NCBI RefSeq assembly: GCF_002954765.1
Contig: NZ_MTPW01000001.1
Coordinates: 3,175,501-3,239,500, forward strand
Direction: 5' to 3'
From: Nonlabens arenilitoris
GTDB taxonomy: Bacteria; Bacteroidota; Bacteroidia; Flavobacteriales; Flavobacteriaceae
Length of the DNA: 64,000 nucleotides
Under the pieces are notes generated by a model that saw only the letters and a list, made by a program, of their open reading frames with translations, did not search any database and was not told where the DNA came from. This document shows positions 42,523 through 53,370 of the stretch, one piece after another (positions within the stretch are counted from its first letter, which is position 1; every line of letters starts with the position of its first letter). The position numbers and the translations under genes are program-made.

Positions 42523-44892
42523 AGCCTTTAATCTTTCCATAAAGGTTTTCTTATCTGCTGAATATGAATACCCATATTTATTACCATATCCAAAATTAGT
42601 CAACTTAACACTGTTAATAACTGCAGCTACATTAGTTAATTTACCATCTTTAATGGTATCTGAGATAAATTCTAAAAGACCACGATCTGTATGATTTGCT
42701 CTAGTAACATATACAGTTACATCAGCAAACTTATTAATTAAGAATGTATCTGTAACAACGATGGTTGGTGCAGAATCAATAATAACTAAATCATACATTC
42801 CTTTTGCTTCCTCAATCATATCTTTAGTCCTACTCTGCATCCACAACTCAGCAGGATTAGGAGGAATAGAACCAGATAATAGCATATGTAGATTACTATT
42901 ATCATCTACAGGAACTACAAGATCTACTAATTTTAAATCAGAATTGACTAAGTACTCAGTAACTCCTTTTTTACGTTTTAAACTAGCATCAAAGAAACGA
43001 TGAAGTTGCGGATTACGTATATCACCACCTATTAATAATACTTTTTTTCCACTGTAGGCAAAAGTACTTGCTAGATTAAATGCTGTTGTGGTTTTACCTT
43101 CACCCTTTACGGTAGAAGTTACCAAAACTACTTTAGTATCATCATGATTTAATGCTCCTAATTTATACTGTAAATTAGTTCTAATAATTCTGAAGGATTC
43201 AGCGAGAACACTACGGTCATTAGGAATAATTCTATCTTTAGCATCACTCTCTAATTTAGGTACTTCACCTAAAATAGATACCTGAGGTAAATTTCTCTCT
43301 AAGTCTTTTCTAGATTCAATTTTATTGTAGAAAATTTGTTTCAAATAAACCAGACCTAACGGAATTAAAACTCCTAGAACTAAAGCAGCGAGTAATATAA
43401 TCTTAGGCTTAGGTGAAACAGGCGTCTCTGGTGCATATCCAGAATCAACAATTTTTGCCTTAGGTGCAGTTACCGCAAGAGATATAGCTGTTGTTTCTTG
43501 TTTCTCTCTCAACAATAAATAGATGGCTTCAACAACTTCACGATTTCTCTCAACGCTACGACTGGTTTTCTCGTTATTCGGTACCTGAGAAATGTTAGTA
43601 TTTATTTGATTAGACTTTCTTAGTAGATTGTTTTGTTCCACTTTTAAGCCATTGATATAAGCATCAAGCGAATTAAATATACCTCTTTTTAAAGAGTTTA
43701 ACTCAGTCGATAGCTTAACCATTACAGGGCTTTCTGATGTTGAGGTCTGCCCTACTCTTTGATAAGTAGTCAATACTTCATTATAGTTATTAATGAGACC
43801 TATCAATGAAGGGTCATTAATTCCAAGTCCTGAAGTAGTAACGCTTTTTTCAATATCGGTAATCATGAATTCTTTCAAGGACCTTCCTATAGATAATTGC
43901 GTCTCTACTTTTAAAAGTTCAGACTCAATTTCATTTACTTTTTGCAAATCAAGTGATGTTTCCACACCAATGTCGGTAAGGCCTTTATTGGTTTTAAAAG
44001 ATTCAATACCTGTCTCTACGCTATCAAGATCTTTAGTAATATCGTTAAGGCGTTCTTCGATAAACTTTGCAGTATTAAGAGCTACAATATTTTTATCATT
44101 TATAGCGTCCTTGTTATACTCTTCAATGAGCTGATTTAAAACATCTTCAGCACGCTCACCTACTACGTCCGTTATAGATAAGTTAACCACACTACCTCTT
44201 TTACCAGAGGTATTAACAGTAAGTCGTGAATGATAATCCTGCACCACTAACTCAATAGGTCTTATCACAATTTTTAAATCTGTAGCTTCTTCACTATTTC
44301 CTTCAGTACTGACATTATTGTCATAAGATTTTGGAGAAAAAATTAGTGATTGATCATTAATATTTATAATCTCACCATATTCTTTAGTCATCCACTGAGA
44401 ATCGGCTTCTAATTTAAGCCCAAATAAAGAATCGTTAACCTCTTTTACATAAAATGTAATTGGAGTTTTAAACTGAACAATGGAATCATTTTTTAAATGA
44501 TTAACATCTAAAAATCTATTAGTGTAAACATCACTTTCTTTAACATTTCCTTTTCTAGAATAAGTCGTTGTTAAATTAAAATGATCTATAACATTTGACA
44601 ATAACCTTTTAGATTTTAATATTTCGATCTCATTCTCTACACTATTGAAATTGCTCCCGAATAACCCCATATCACCAAGCACACCCGTTTCAGACAAGCC
44701 ACCACCCATTTGAGTGTCTTTAATGATGATCGATGCTGTAGCTTGATACTTTTTTGTGGCATATCTTAAATATAGTTGAGAGACCACTATACAAAACAAA
44801 ACAGATAGGATGACCCAAGGCCACGCTTTTATAAACGGCTTCAGCTGATCCCTTAAAGATTGTTCGTTTGTATTATTATCTTGATTATTCAT
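42508..44892 (-). CDS. Polysaccharide co-polymerase / BY tyrosine kinase (Wzc type)
   Basis: 794 residues. Two membrane segments (about 30-48 and 497-518) flank a Wzz-type periplasmic domain with long coiled coils. The C-terminal kinase has Walker A STVKGEGKTTTAFNLAS, the A' region VLLIGGDIRNPQL, Walker B DLVIIDSAPT, and a C-terminal tyrosine cluster (FGYGNKYGYSYSADKK). It sets polysaccharide length and is reset by the convergent CpsB-type phosphatase. Its start is 3 bases after the stop of the Wza-like gene. Confidence 0.93.
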   Translation of the reverse strand: MNNQDNNTNEQSLRDQLKPFIKAWPWVILSVLFCIVVSQLYLRYATKKYQATASIIIKDTQMGGGLSETGVLGDMGLFGSNFNSVENEIEILKSKRLLSNVIDHFNLTTTYSRKGNVKESDVYTNRFLDVNHLKNDSIVQFKTPITFYVKEVNDSLFGLKLEADSQWMTKEYGEIININDQSLIFSPKSYDNNVSTEGNSEEATDLKIVIRPIELVVQDYHSRLTVNTSGKRGSVVNLSITDVVGERAEDVLNQLIEEYNKDAINDKNIVALNTAKFIEERLNDITKDLDSVETGIESFKTNKGLTDIGVETSLDLQKVNEIESELLKVETQLSIGRSLKEFMITDIEKSVTTSGLGINDPSLIGLINNYNEVLTTYQRVGQTSTSESPVMVKLSTELNSLKRGIFNSLDAYINGLKVEQNNLLRKSNQINTNISQVPNNEKTSRSVERNREVVEAIYLLLREKQETTAISLAVTAPKAKIVDSGYAPETPVSPKPKIILLAALVLGVLIPLGLVYLKQIFYNKIESRKDLERNLPQVSILGEVPKLESDAKDRIIPNDRSVLAESFRIIRTNLQYKLGALNHDDTKVVLVTSTVKGEGKTTTAFNLASTFAYSGKKVLLIGGDIRNPQLHRFFDASLKRKKGVTEYLVNSDLKLVDLVVPVDDNSNLHMLLSGSIPPNPAELWMQSRTKDMIEEAKGMYDLVIIDSAPTIVVTDTFLINKFADVTVYVTRANHTDRGLLEFISDTIKDGKLTNVAAVINSVKLTNFGYGNKYGYSYSADKKTFMERLKAKLNF

Positions 44893-44895
44893 TAA

Positions 44896-45687
44896 TTATT
44901 TATTCAAATTTGAAAACACCACCACAGTTGTCAGTAACAAGGACGCGATAGAAACATAAACCGAGATATTTCTATTAAATCCAGAAGCCTGAATTTGAGC
45001 ACCATTAGGTTCAACAATTATCGTATCGTTCTGATTTAGATAATAGAATGGTGAATAAATAAAATCGGCACTTGTTAAATCTACTCTAGTTGATGTTTGA
45101 ATTCCATTCATATCCCTAATAACAACAATATTGTCTCTTCTACCATAGACCGTCAAATCGCCTGCAAGTCCTATTGCCTGAAGCAGTGTAATTCTATTGT
45201 CATCAACTTTATAGGTACCAGGTCTATTGACCTCACCTAATAGAGTAATCTTATAATTTATAATACGAACATCAACAACAGCATCCTTAACGTATTGAAG
45301 CATTTTATTTTTTAGAAGTTCTTGAAATTCAATACGAGTATTACCGCTAGCTTTCACTTTGCCTAACAAAGGATAATTAATAAAACCTTCATCATCAACA
45401 AGATAACTCTGTAAGGTTTCTTGGGATCTGATAGAAAGTTCTTGATTTACAACAGGACTTACCACTTTATTAAATGGTTGAACACTTTCCATATTTTCAC
45501 TGGTGACGATAATTTTTAAAATATCATCGTTCGTGATAACCGCATCATATTTAGACGATTGGGATTCAGATAAAGCTGTATCAATATCTTGTACGTATAT
45601 AATGTCTTTCTTAGAAACACAAGATGAAGTCACCATCGCAACAAGCATTACAATGAAACTGAATTTTAAAAGTGTGATTTTTCCCAT
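44896..45687 (-). CDS. Polysaccharide export lipoprotein (Wza type)
   Basis: 263 residues. Lipoprotein signal (LKFSFIVMLVAMVTSSC, Cys about 23), the poly-export domain (YDAVITNDDILKIIVTSENMESVQPFN...) and SLBB-type segments (VDVRIINYKITLLGEVNRPGTYKVDDNRITLLQAIGLAGDLTVYGRRDNIVVIR). A hydrophobic C-terminal segment (YVSIASLLLTTVVVF) could cross the outer membrane. It forms the export channel with the kinase downstream. Confidence 0.92.
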   Translation of the reverse strand: MGKITLLKFSFIVMLVAMVTSSCVSKKDIIYVQDIDTALSESQSSKYDAVITNDDILKIIVTSENMESVQPFNKVVSPVVNQELSIRSQETLQSYLVDDEGFINYPLLGKVKASGNTRIEFQELLKNKMLQYVKDAVVDVRIINYKITLLGEVNRPGTYKVDDNRITLLQAIGLAGDLTVYGRRDNIVVIRDMNGIQTSTRVDLTSADFIYSPFYYLNQNDTIIVEPNGAQIQASGFNRNISVYVSIASLLLTTVVVFSNLNK

Positions 45688-45704
45688 TTTGCAAATATAA
45701 GATT

Positions 45705-47701
45705 TTAGGTACTTATTTTGACATCTTTATCCAGCTCTTCATAAATACTATTTTGACTCAAGAATTCCGGTATTAATTCTTTAAGTTTTTGAACAACCAG
45801 TGTATTATTTTGTTGTTCTGCTGCGGCAGCGATTTCTATAATAAAATTATTCACCTCTTCCATACCAATCACCTGATCTTTTGCTCTCATAATTTTTTAT
45901 GATGAGTAGGTAGCGTTTTTGCAGAATCATTTAATAATTCTTCAAATAACTTTTCACCTGGTCTTAATCCTATGACTTTAATATCAATTTGATTATAAGG
46001 TACAAAACCAGAAAGTTTAATCATTTTCTCAGCAAGATCCATTATACGAACAGGTTTCCCCATATCAAAAACAAAAACTTCTCCTCCTTGCCCCATGGTT
46101 CCTGCCTGTAATACCAATTGACATGCCTCTGGAATAGTCATGAAATAGCGAATAATATCTTGATGCGTTACCGTTACTGGACCGCCAGCAGCAATTTGCT
46201 TTTTAAAATGCGGAATAACAGATCCATTGGAACCCAATACGTTACCGAATCGAGTTGTAATAAAACACGTTCCGGACTCTTCAGCTTGCAACGCCTGAAC
46301 ATAAATCTCGGCTGCACGTTTTGAAGCTCCCATCACATTGGTAGGATTAACAGCCTTATCTGTGGAAACCATTACAAAACGATCCACACCAAATTGAGTG
46401 CTAAGATTAGCAAGATGCATTGTTCCAATTATATTAACAAATACAGCTTCAGATGGATTATTTTCAATAAGTGGTACATGCTTATAAGCAGCAGCGTGAA
46501 AAATAACCGAAATTTTCTCCTTGTTAAACAGATTTGTAAGTCTCTTCAAGTTTCCCACATCAGCAAGAACAAACTCAAAGTCAACGTCATTAAATTTTGA
46601 CCTTAGCTCTAACTCAAGCTCATGTAGAGGTGATTCAGCTTGATCTAGTACAATCAGTTTTCTAGGCTTAAATTGAGAAACTTGTCTAACGATCTCGCTT
46701 CCTATCGAACCTGCACCACCAGTGACTAATATTATTCTATTATTGAGATATTCATTGATGAGAGAATCATCTAATACTATTGGATTACGCTCTAATAAAT
46801 CTTCAATTTGAATCTCCTTTATGTTACCTTGAACACTCTCAGAATCATTCCATTCCTTGATCACTGGAGCATTATATATTTGAATCCCATAATTGAGGCA
46901 TTCATCAACAATATTATTTTTTTGTTTGTTAGAAATAGTATCTCCTACGATAACGATACCATCAATATCATAAGGCTGTAAATTCTCGTATAAGTCGCTA
47001 CTATATTTAAAAATCGGTTTTCCTAAAATTTTGATTTTTGAATGTGATTTAGTAAAAGAAACAAAGCCCGCTAAATCAAAATCCTGATTTCTAGAAATGG
47101 TCATGGCTTCTCCTACTGAAATAGTATCATCATTTACTCCTAATAATAGCACTCTTTTTTTCTCTGAAGTATTAAGATTTGTAAAAAGTTGATAAACCGA
47201 CTTTACCACCATTCTGAACAATAACATTAAACCAAAAGTAATCGTGGCGAATATTGCTAAAAAAGGAACTAAGAAAAGTTTTTTATCAAAAAGAAAATGA
47301 TAACCATAACTAATCATCATCAAAGCTACCGCTGCTGATATAGCGGCTAAAGCTATTTTTAAAATATCAACGGTCGTACTATGTCTTATTAAACCGGCAT
47401 AAGTGCTAAAAACGAAAAAAAACGAAAACTGGACTAAGCAGACTACTAATCCTTGCTGAAATATGGTTAAAGATGGATAAAATGAAACCGATAAATTCTT
47501 AACTAATAAAAAGCTTATTAAAAAAGATATCATGACAATACATGAATCTATTGCAACAACAGCCCAACGCGGTAAATAGGAGATATTTCTAAATTTTAGA
47601 TCATTATCTCCTTTAAGCAATACATGTGACAATCTTTTTTTAAAATAATCCCAAGTCATTTGACTAATATTAATTGGTTTAAAAAAGGGTAATGCTACCA
47701 T
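45705..47701 (-). pseudogene. CapD/WbpM-type nucleotide-sugar 4,6-dehydratase, apparent frameshift near its end
   Basis: The first frame (47701-45887, 604 residues) has four membrane segments, a Rossmann domain TGGAGSIGSEIVRQVSQFKP, and DKAVNPTNVMGASKRAAEIY with the catalytic set. It stops after LPTHHKKL, whereas family members go on with about 60 helical residues. These follow in the next frame (45890-45705: MRAKDQVIGMEEVNNFIIEI...KELIPEFLSQNSIYEELDK). One more A in the six-base run at 45893-45898 joins them. The enzyme core is intact even if the frameshift is real. It converts UDP-GlcNAc-type sugars for the polysaccharide. Confidence 0.87.
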
Positions 47702-47788
47702 TACCCTTTTTAATTCTTATATGATGAATATAAATCTACTGTATAATCCAGTCTATAAATAAGACGTGAGGATTAAATGAGCTATACT

Positions 47789-50700
47789 TTATTGGATAAC
47801 AATCTTTTCAACTAAGCGATTATTCCCTTGTTTTACAGTTAACAAATATACACCCATATTTAAATTATCCAAATTAGTCACTATGACTTGCCCGTTAGAC
47901 GTGTTAAAATCTCGATGAATTAACAATTGTCCCGACAAATTGTGAATTTCAACTGATGAATCAACATTGTTACTTAAACCATTAACTTGTATTCTTCCAT
48001 CAGTAACCGGATTTGGATAAATGGTCATTAACTCACTTCTCTCGATGTCTAATTCGCTCAAGGTCACATTTGAAAAATAAATAGAGAAACGATCAGATGC
48101 AACACTTGACAAAATTCCGTTGTTAAAATTCAAGGTAATTGTAGTAAGTACATCAGCAGCGATCAGATGATACTGATTTGTATGAGCATCATATAAATAG
48201 GTGTTCAAATTATTTACACCAGACAATCTAGTTTTGAAATTATAGTTCCCATCATTAAATCTCTTGATCTCTAAAGGAATTATAGTTCCGTCAGTAGGAT
48301 TAGAACGACTCTCTATTGCAAGTCTATTAGTATTGTTGATAATCGAAATATTTTCATCTAAATTCTCAATCTTCAATAAGTCAAACGAATCTATTCCGTC
48401 AAGACCATTTATATCAAAATTTAATTTAAGACCATCTAATGCTGTAGAGTTCGAATTGTAAACATCTAAAGTTAAAAACCCTTGTGGTGAGCTAAACGTA
48501 GATGTTAAGTTAGAACCAGATACTTTATAGCTTTCTTTAAAAGTTACACTAGGCACATCTGCATCTGAATCATTTAATATTTGTAAAAACATAGATTGAC
48601 CAGGTTGCAACACTCCATCAACTTCTGTATCTGTAGGTGTGCTAGAATCTGTTGAAAAATCATAAGCTCGATAAGCACCTCTAGTACCAGCTTGTGGATT
48701 CCATATATACATAAAGTTAGGATTCATGTCTTCTTGAGTACTAGTCATGGTATTAAAAATCATAGCGCCAACATCCACCTTTGCTTGATAAGGATTACCG
48801 ACAAATACAAAATCACCAGTCGACAAACTAGCATCAAAAGTTTGAATGGCATCGTTTAGTTTTAGTTCACCTGTAGTGGTTAACTTGGTATCATTAGGCA
48901 TATCACTAATCGTTAAATCTATGGAACGATCTCCTCTTATAAATAATCGGTAAGGTGTTCCTGCGATTAAAGATGCATTCATATCATCAGTAGCAGTTGG
49001 AGTTTGCCAGACTTGTGTTCCATCATTACTAAAAGTAAAAGCAGATGGATTATTAGAACCCGAAATATCAAATCCACCAGATGTTCCTCCCGTAATTTGT
49101 GTTCCTATTCCTGCTTGATATCCTGCATCACCAGGATTTAATCCACCTTGCTGCCAATTATCAAAAATAGTACCCGTCATATCTACTGGTGAACTTACAA
49201 ACCTAAAAGCTCGTTGTGCTGGGTAAAATTGTTCAACCGTAACATCACCAGTTATTGACCCAGAAATCACCTCTTCAATAACGGCACTTTTACCATCAAT
49301 GGATTTAAAAGTCAATTGATCATTTGTGATTAGATTTCCTGAAACTAACTTTAAATGACTATTCAATTCAGTTTCATCTATTAAAGATACTGAACTCAAC
49401 AAAGTCATCGATTCATAAATACCTTCTGCTACGATAGTTTCTATGCTAGGATTAGCCAAAATTTGTATATTATCTAAAGCAATTTCATCAGAAGAATTAC
49501 TTCCGCTATCTGCAGAAGACCATGCTAGAACATAAGTAGCACCGTTAGCTATATTTAAGCCTGTCATATCCAAAGCTACCATATTGCGTTTCCATTCTTC
49601 AATCACATCTTGACCTAACATAGATGTAAGAGCAACATCAGTTATTTCAGTAAGTGAGTTGATATCTGTTCCATGGGAGAATCTAAAATCATTTGCTCGA
49701 TTTTCGTTATCTAATACATAAAAGTCATAAGCTATTGATAAATCTGTAATCGTGACTCCAGTATTATTGGTAAATTGAAAATGGATAGTTCCTGGAGTAA
49801 AATCACTTGCTGTAGGCTGCACACCTAGTGCAAAATCACCTGGTGCTACTTCAAAAGCATAAATTCCACCGCTACTCACGCCACCATCAGAGGTTCCTTT
49901 ACCAAAATCATTGCCAGATTGTTCATCGCCAAAAGAGGTGGTTCCATCTTGTAAACCTGTTATAGCAAAAGCATCAGCATCTAATTGTCCTGCAGTAGGT
50001 ACCATTGCAAAACCAGAACCATTAAATGCTCCATTATTAACATTTGCTACCGTATTATCAAAATCAATAAGATAGTTGGTATCTACCATATCCACTTGCA
50101 ATCCTTGTGGTTGCGGATCTGTTACCGTATAAGATTGTTCGGTTGTCGTTGTAGTTTCTGGTGCCGCGTTAGCATCTGTGGCAACTATTTGATAATAAAC
50201 TGTAGTACCATCAGCAACCGCTGGTATACTAGCTGTGTAAGTATCACCACTACTTAATGTCATCACTACTGAAGGCTGATCATAAACACCTGTTGCAAAC
50301 CCATATTCTAATACCACACTAGCAAGACCATCTGCATCAATAACATCTGCATTGATAGTTACTGTTTCAGTAGAAGCTGGTACTAATGGACTGTTTGAAA
50401 TATTAGTTACCGATGGAGCCAGATTACCACCAACCATTAATCCTTCAACTCTAAAATTATCAAAACCAGCATGGTCTCCACCATTTTGAGTAATACGTAA
50501 TTGAAATGCTACTGAAGAACTTCCGTCAGGAATAGAAATAGAAGAAGTTACATAACCAGGCGTTGTGAAATTTGAGCCACCATCGACAAGTTGAACTTCT
50601 GATTGAGCTATTCCATCTATAGTTACAGTATAAAAAACATCATCATTATTATCAAAACCTAAAATGTTGTAGTCAAATTTGATATTTACATTTGTAAACC

Positions 50701-50983
50701 CATTTGTACTAATACTTCCAAAATTAAGAGTTTCACCAGAGGCAGAACCACAATTCCCATTTAAATCTGAAACTCCCCATAACTGAATTCCTTGAGAAGG
50801 ATTAATTGAACTCTGACTAGCAACATAATCCCAAACATCTCCTCCACTAGAACATGCCGGAGTAGAAAGTGTTAGAGGCCATGTGTCACTCATATTTTGT
50901 TCAAATCCTTGACTAGCTATTGTCGATTGACCATAGCTCAATAGCGTAAAAAGAAATGCACTAAATAGTAATATTTTTTTCAT
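47789..50983 (-). CDS. Large secreted protein with T9SS C-terminal sorting domain
   Basis: 1064 residues. Signal peptide (MKKILLFSAFLFTLLSYGQ), an N-terminal jellyroll-like part (GFEQNMSDTWPLTLSTPACSSGGDVWDY), an Ig-like unit (about 190-285) and a second jellyroll region (about 300-510). The last 80 residues are a type A sorting domain: MTIYPNPVTDGRIQVNGLSNN ... NLSGQLLIHRDFN ... GVYLLTVKQGNNRLVEKIVIQ. It is exported through the type IX system and anchored or released at the surface. It lies inside the polysaccharide locus in the same direction but looks like an unrelated cargo. Confidence 0.9.
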   Translation of the reverse strand: MKKILLFSAFLFTLLSYGQSTIASQGFEQNMSDTWPLTLSTPACSSGGDVWDYVASQSSINPSQGIQLWGVSDLNGNCGSASGETLNFGSISTNGFTNVNIKFDYNILGFDNNDDVFYTVTIDGIAQSEVQLVDGGSNFTTPGYVTSSISIPDGSSSVAFQLRITQNGGDHAGFDNFRVEGLMVGGNLAPSVTNISNSPLVPASTETVTINADVIDADGLASVVLEYGFATGVYDQPSVVMTLSSGDTYTASIPAVADGTTVYYQIVATDANAAPETTTTTEQSYTVTDPQPQGLQVDMVDTNYLIDFDNTVANVNNGAFNGSGFAMVPTAGQLDADAFAITGLQDGTTSFGDEQSGNDFGKGTSDGGVSSGGIYAFEVAPGDFALGVQPTASDFTPGTIHFQFTNNTGVTITDLSIAYDFYVLDNENRANDFRFSHGTDINSLTEITDVALTSMLGQDVIEEWKRNMVALDMTGLNIANGATYVLAWSSADSGSNSSDEIALDNIQILANPSIETIVAEGIYESMTLLSSVSLIDETELNSHLKLVSGNLITNDQLTFKSIDGKSAVIEEVISGSITGDVTVEQFYPAQRAFRFVSSPVDMTGTIFDNWQQGGLNPGDAGYQAGIGTQITGGTSGGFDISGSNNPSAFTFSNDGTQVWQTPTATDDMNASLIAGTPYRLFIRGDRSIDLTISDMPNDTKLTTTGELKLNDAIQTFDASLSTGDFVFVGNPYQAKVDVGAMIFNTMTSTQEDMNPNFMYIWNPQAGTRGAYRAYDFSTDSSTPTDTEVDGVLQPGQSMFLQILNDSDADVPSVTFKESYKVSGSNLTSTFSSPQGFLTLDVYNSNSTALDGLKLNFDINGLDGIDSFDLLKIENLDENISIINNTNRLAIESRSNPTDGTIIPLEIKRFNDGNYNFKTRLSGVNNLNTYLYDAHTNQYHLIAADVLTTITLNFNNGILSSVASDRFSIYFSNVTLSELDIERSELMTIYPNPVTDGRIQVNGLSNNVDSSVEIHNLSGQLLIHRDFNTSNGQVIVTNLDNLNMGVYLLTVKQGNNRLVEKIVIQ

Positions 50984-51183
50984 TTGTACGATTTTATAGA
51001 ATTACAAAAATATCGTTATTACTACAAATTCATAATGGATTTACATTAAGCCTAGGTTAAGTTATTAAGTTTTATTTGATAACTGAACAATTCCTTCTAC
51101 TGATAATAAATGACTTGCATGCTTATAGAACCCTTCATGAAACGAATAAACTTCTTCAACACCATCTAATAGTGGTACCCGAT

Positions 51184-51221
51184 AAAAAAGCCGATAGCAC
51201 TAGTTGAGTGTTACCGACTTT
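51184..51221 (-). terminator. Terminator of the polysaccharide operon
   Basis: On the reverse strand AAGTCGGTAACACT-CAACT-AGTGCTATCGGCTT forms a stem with wobble pairs followed by TTTTTT. It lies 50 bases after the DegT aminotransferase stop. The rest of the 287-base gap (50984-51270) holds only the palindrome. Confidence 0.7.
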
Positions 51222-51244
51222 CTAAATCTAGAAATTATTTTTAA

Positions 51245-51264
51245 TACGCTTTCGCGAAAGCGTA
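51245..51264. repeat. Genome palindrome copy 8 (perfect)
   Basis: TACGCTTTCGCGAAAGCGTA, the full 20-base palindrome, between the DegT gene and its terminator. Confidence 0.88.
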
Positions 51265-51270
51265 CCACAA

Positions 51271-52404
51271 CTACTTATTAAAAATAGTATGAATAGAGGT
51301 TGTAATGCGTTGTCTATCTTCATCTGTCAGATTAGAACCAGAAGGTAAGCACAATCCATTTTCAAATAAAGTTTCACAAACTTTATTACCATAATAAGGA
51401 TAGTCCTTATAAAGTGGTTGCATGTGCATAGGCTTCCATAATGGTCTGGACTCTATATTGTCTTTTTCTAAGGAAAGTCTGACATCTTCTCGAGTAATTC
51501 CACCTGTTTTTGAAGGATCTACTAGAATAGCACTGAGCCAGTGGTTGGAAATAAAATGACCATCGGGTTCTTTATGGACATATATTCCACTAATATGTTT
51601 AAATAGCTCTTCATAGAATTTATGGTTGGCCTTTCTTTTCTTAAGGTTATTTTCTAATTCTTTAAATTGTATTACTCCTAGGGCTGCATTTATATGACCT
51701 AACCTATAGTTGTATCCTAAGGTGTCATGATGATAGTATTGTAAATTTGATTTGGCCTGAGTTGCTAGATGAAGTACTTTTTGCTTCTCTTCTATTGAGT
51801 TTACAACTAAAATCCCACCACCAGCTGTTGTGATTATTTTATTTAAATTAAAAGACAAAATTCCGTAATCTCCAATGGTGGACAGTTTTTGATTTCTATA
51901 CGCTGCACCTAAAGCTTCAGCACTGTCCTCAATTAACTTTATACTTTTTTTTCTAGCAAAGCTTCCAATAGCATCCATATTACTGGACATACCATAAAGG
52001 CTGGTTACAATTATAGCTTTGGGGATTTTTCCTTTTTTAACGCACTCTAGGTAAGCTAGTTCTAAAGCTTCTGGACACATATTCCAGGTACTCTCTTCAC
52101 TACCAACAAACACTGGTTTTGCTCTTTGATATAGAATAGGGTTTGCACAGGCAACAAAAGTCATAGATTGACACAGTACAATATCATCTTCTTCAACACC
52201 TGCAAGAATTAAAGCCATATGAATTGCTGATGTACCAGAATTGAGAGCAACAACCTGCTTATCCGTATTTAAATACTCTTTGACTATTTTCTCAAAACCA
52301 TCAATATCTTTATAGATGCCATCATAAACATTTATACTTGATGGTGTAGATAAAATAGTCTGATCACCATAAATTGGCGGTGATAAATAAATACGTTTTT
52401 TCAT
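51271..52404 (-). CDS. DegT/DnrJ-type sugar aminotransferase
   Basis: 377 residues. PLP enzyme of the DegT/DnrJ/EryC1 family: VALNSGTSAIHMALILAG, QSMTFVACANPI, LIEDSAEALGAAYRNQ, and the Schiff-base lysine in FNLNKIITTAGGG. The sequence GDQTILSTPSSINVYDGIYKDIDGFEKIV resembles PglE-like UDP-4-keto-sugar transaminases, so it probably forms a 4-amino-dideoxy sugar with the CapD dehydratase. Last gene of the operon, 3 bases after the WecA-like gene. Confidence 0.92.
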   Translation of the reverse strand: MKKRIYLSPPIYGDQTILSTPSSINVYDGIYKDIDGFEKIVKEYLNTDKQVVALNSGTSAIHMALILAGVEEDDIVLCQSMTFVACANPILYQRAKPVFVGSEESTWNMCPEALELAYLECVKKGKIPKAIIVTSLYGMSSNMDAIGSFARKKSIKLIEDSAEALGAAYRNQKLSTIGDYGILSFNLNKIITTAGGGILVVNSIEEKQKVLHLATQAKSNLQYYHHDTLGYNYRLGHINAALGVIQFKELENNLKKRKANHKFYEELFKHISGIYVHKEPDGHFISNHWLSAILVDPSKTGGITREDVRLSLEKDNIESRPLWKPMHMQPLYKDYPYYGNKVCETLFENGLCLPSGSNLTDEDRQRITTSIHTIFNK

Positions 52405-52407
52405 ATT

Positions 52408-53370
52408 TTATGATGCTTTCACACGCATTTTAAGAAAGTAACGAACAAAGAAAATATAACAAAAAGTAATCGAAAGTAAAACTAGCGTAACAATTAATAG
52501 TTGCTCCCACAATCCCAACTGAAAGCTGTAATAAACTATGATGCAGCACAATAACTGAATTACACTATACATTAATGAAGTAGTGATATGAGAAAACCGT
52601 TTTGAATCAACAAATAATTGATAAAGATGATGTCTATGTGCTTCTGAAATTTTTTCTTTCATCTTAATTCTGCGTATGATCGTTAGTACAGTATCTACCC
52701 CATAAACTGCGACTAGCAAAATAGCTACTGGTGCTTTTAATGTAAAGTAAAATTGATAAACTAGAAAAAACAAAACCACCGCTATAGAAATACTACCTAC
52801 ATCTCCAGAAAAAAACAGCGCCTTTTTTCTGAAATTATAAAAACCAAAAACAATTAGAGAAAAAAGTAAATAATATAGCAAGTCTAAGTTTACAAAAGTA
52901 GCTTCATAAATATTGAAAAAAAGTAAAAAACTTACGATGACTATCGAATACATTCCGGTTATCCCATTAATCCCATCCATAAAATTAAATGCATTTACAA
53001 ACCCTACACCTACTATCAATAATAGAATTAATGATATTAAAGGGAAATCTAAACTTACCTGATAAATAGCCAAAGCTATAGCAATAAATTGAACGGGTAA
53101 ACGTAACGCTGGTGGTTGTGGCCTTAAATCATCTACAAAACTTACCAATGCAATAATGGTTGTGCCTATAAATAAATATGGGTATTCAAAACCACTGGTA
53201 ATAAAAAAAATAAGCAACGCAATGTAGAATATGATACCACCACCTCTTATAGTAATCTGAGTATGTGAACTTCTGTGATTAGGTTTATCTATGATGTTGA
53301 ATCTATCTGCTAGTTTTAGATAGACGTAGGAAAGAGATAATAAAACTAAAAATACAAAAATATACAGCAT
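52408..53370 (-). CDS. MraY/WecA family sugar-phosphate transferase
   Basis: 320 residues with about ten membrane segments. Family motifs: RSSHTQITIRGGGIIFY, SFVDDLRPQPP (DDxxD-type), FNFMDGINGITG, FFSGDVGSISIAVVLFF, and the cytoplasmic loop SEAHRHHLYQ. It moves a sugar phosphate onto undecaprenyl phosphate to begin the repeat unit, probably the amino sugar made by its neighbours. It shares one base with the next gene. Confidence 0.92.
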   Translation of the reverse strand: MLYIFVFLVLLSLSYVYLKLADRFNIIDKPNHRSSHTQITIRGGGIIFYIALLIFFITSGFEYPYLFIGTTIIALVSFVDDLRPQPPALRLPVQFIAIALAIYQVSLDFPLISLILLLIVGVGFVNAFNFMDGINGITGMYSIVIVSFLLFFNIYEATFVNLDLLYYLLFSLIVFGFYNFRKKALFFSGDVGSISIAVVLFFLVYQFYFTLKAPVAILLVAVYGVDTVLTIIRRIKMKEKISEAHRHHLYQLFVDSKRFSHITTSLMYSVIQLLCCIIVYYSFQLGLWEQLLIVTLVLLSITFCYIFFVRYFLKMRVKAS

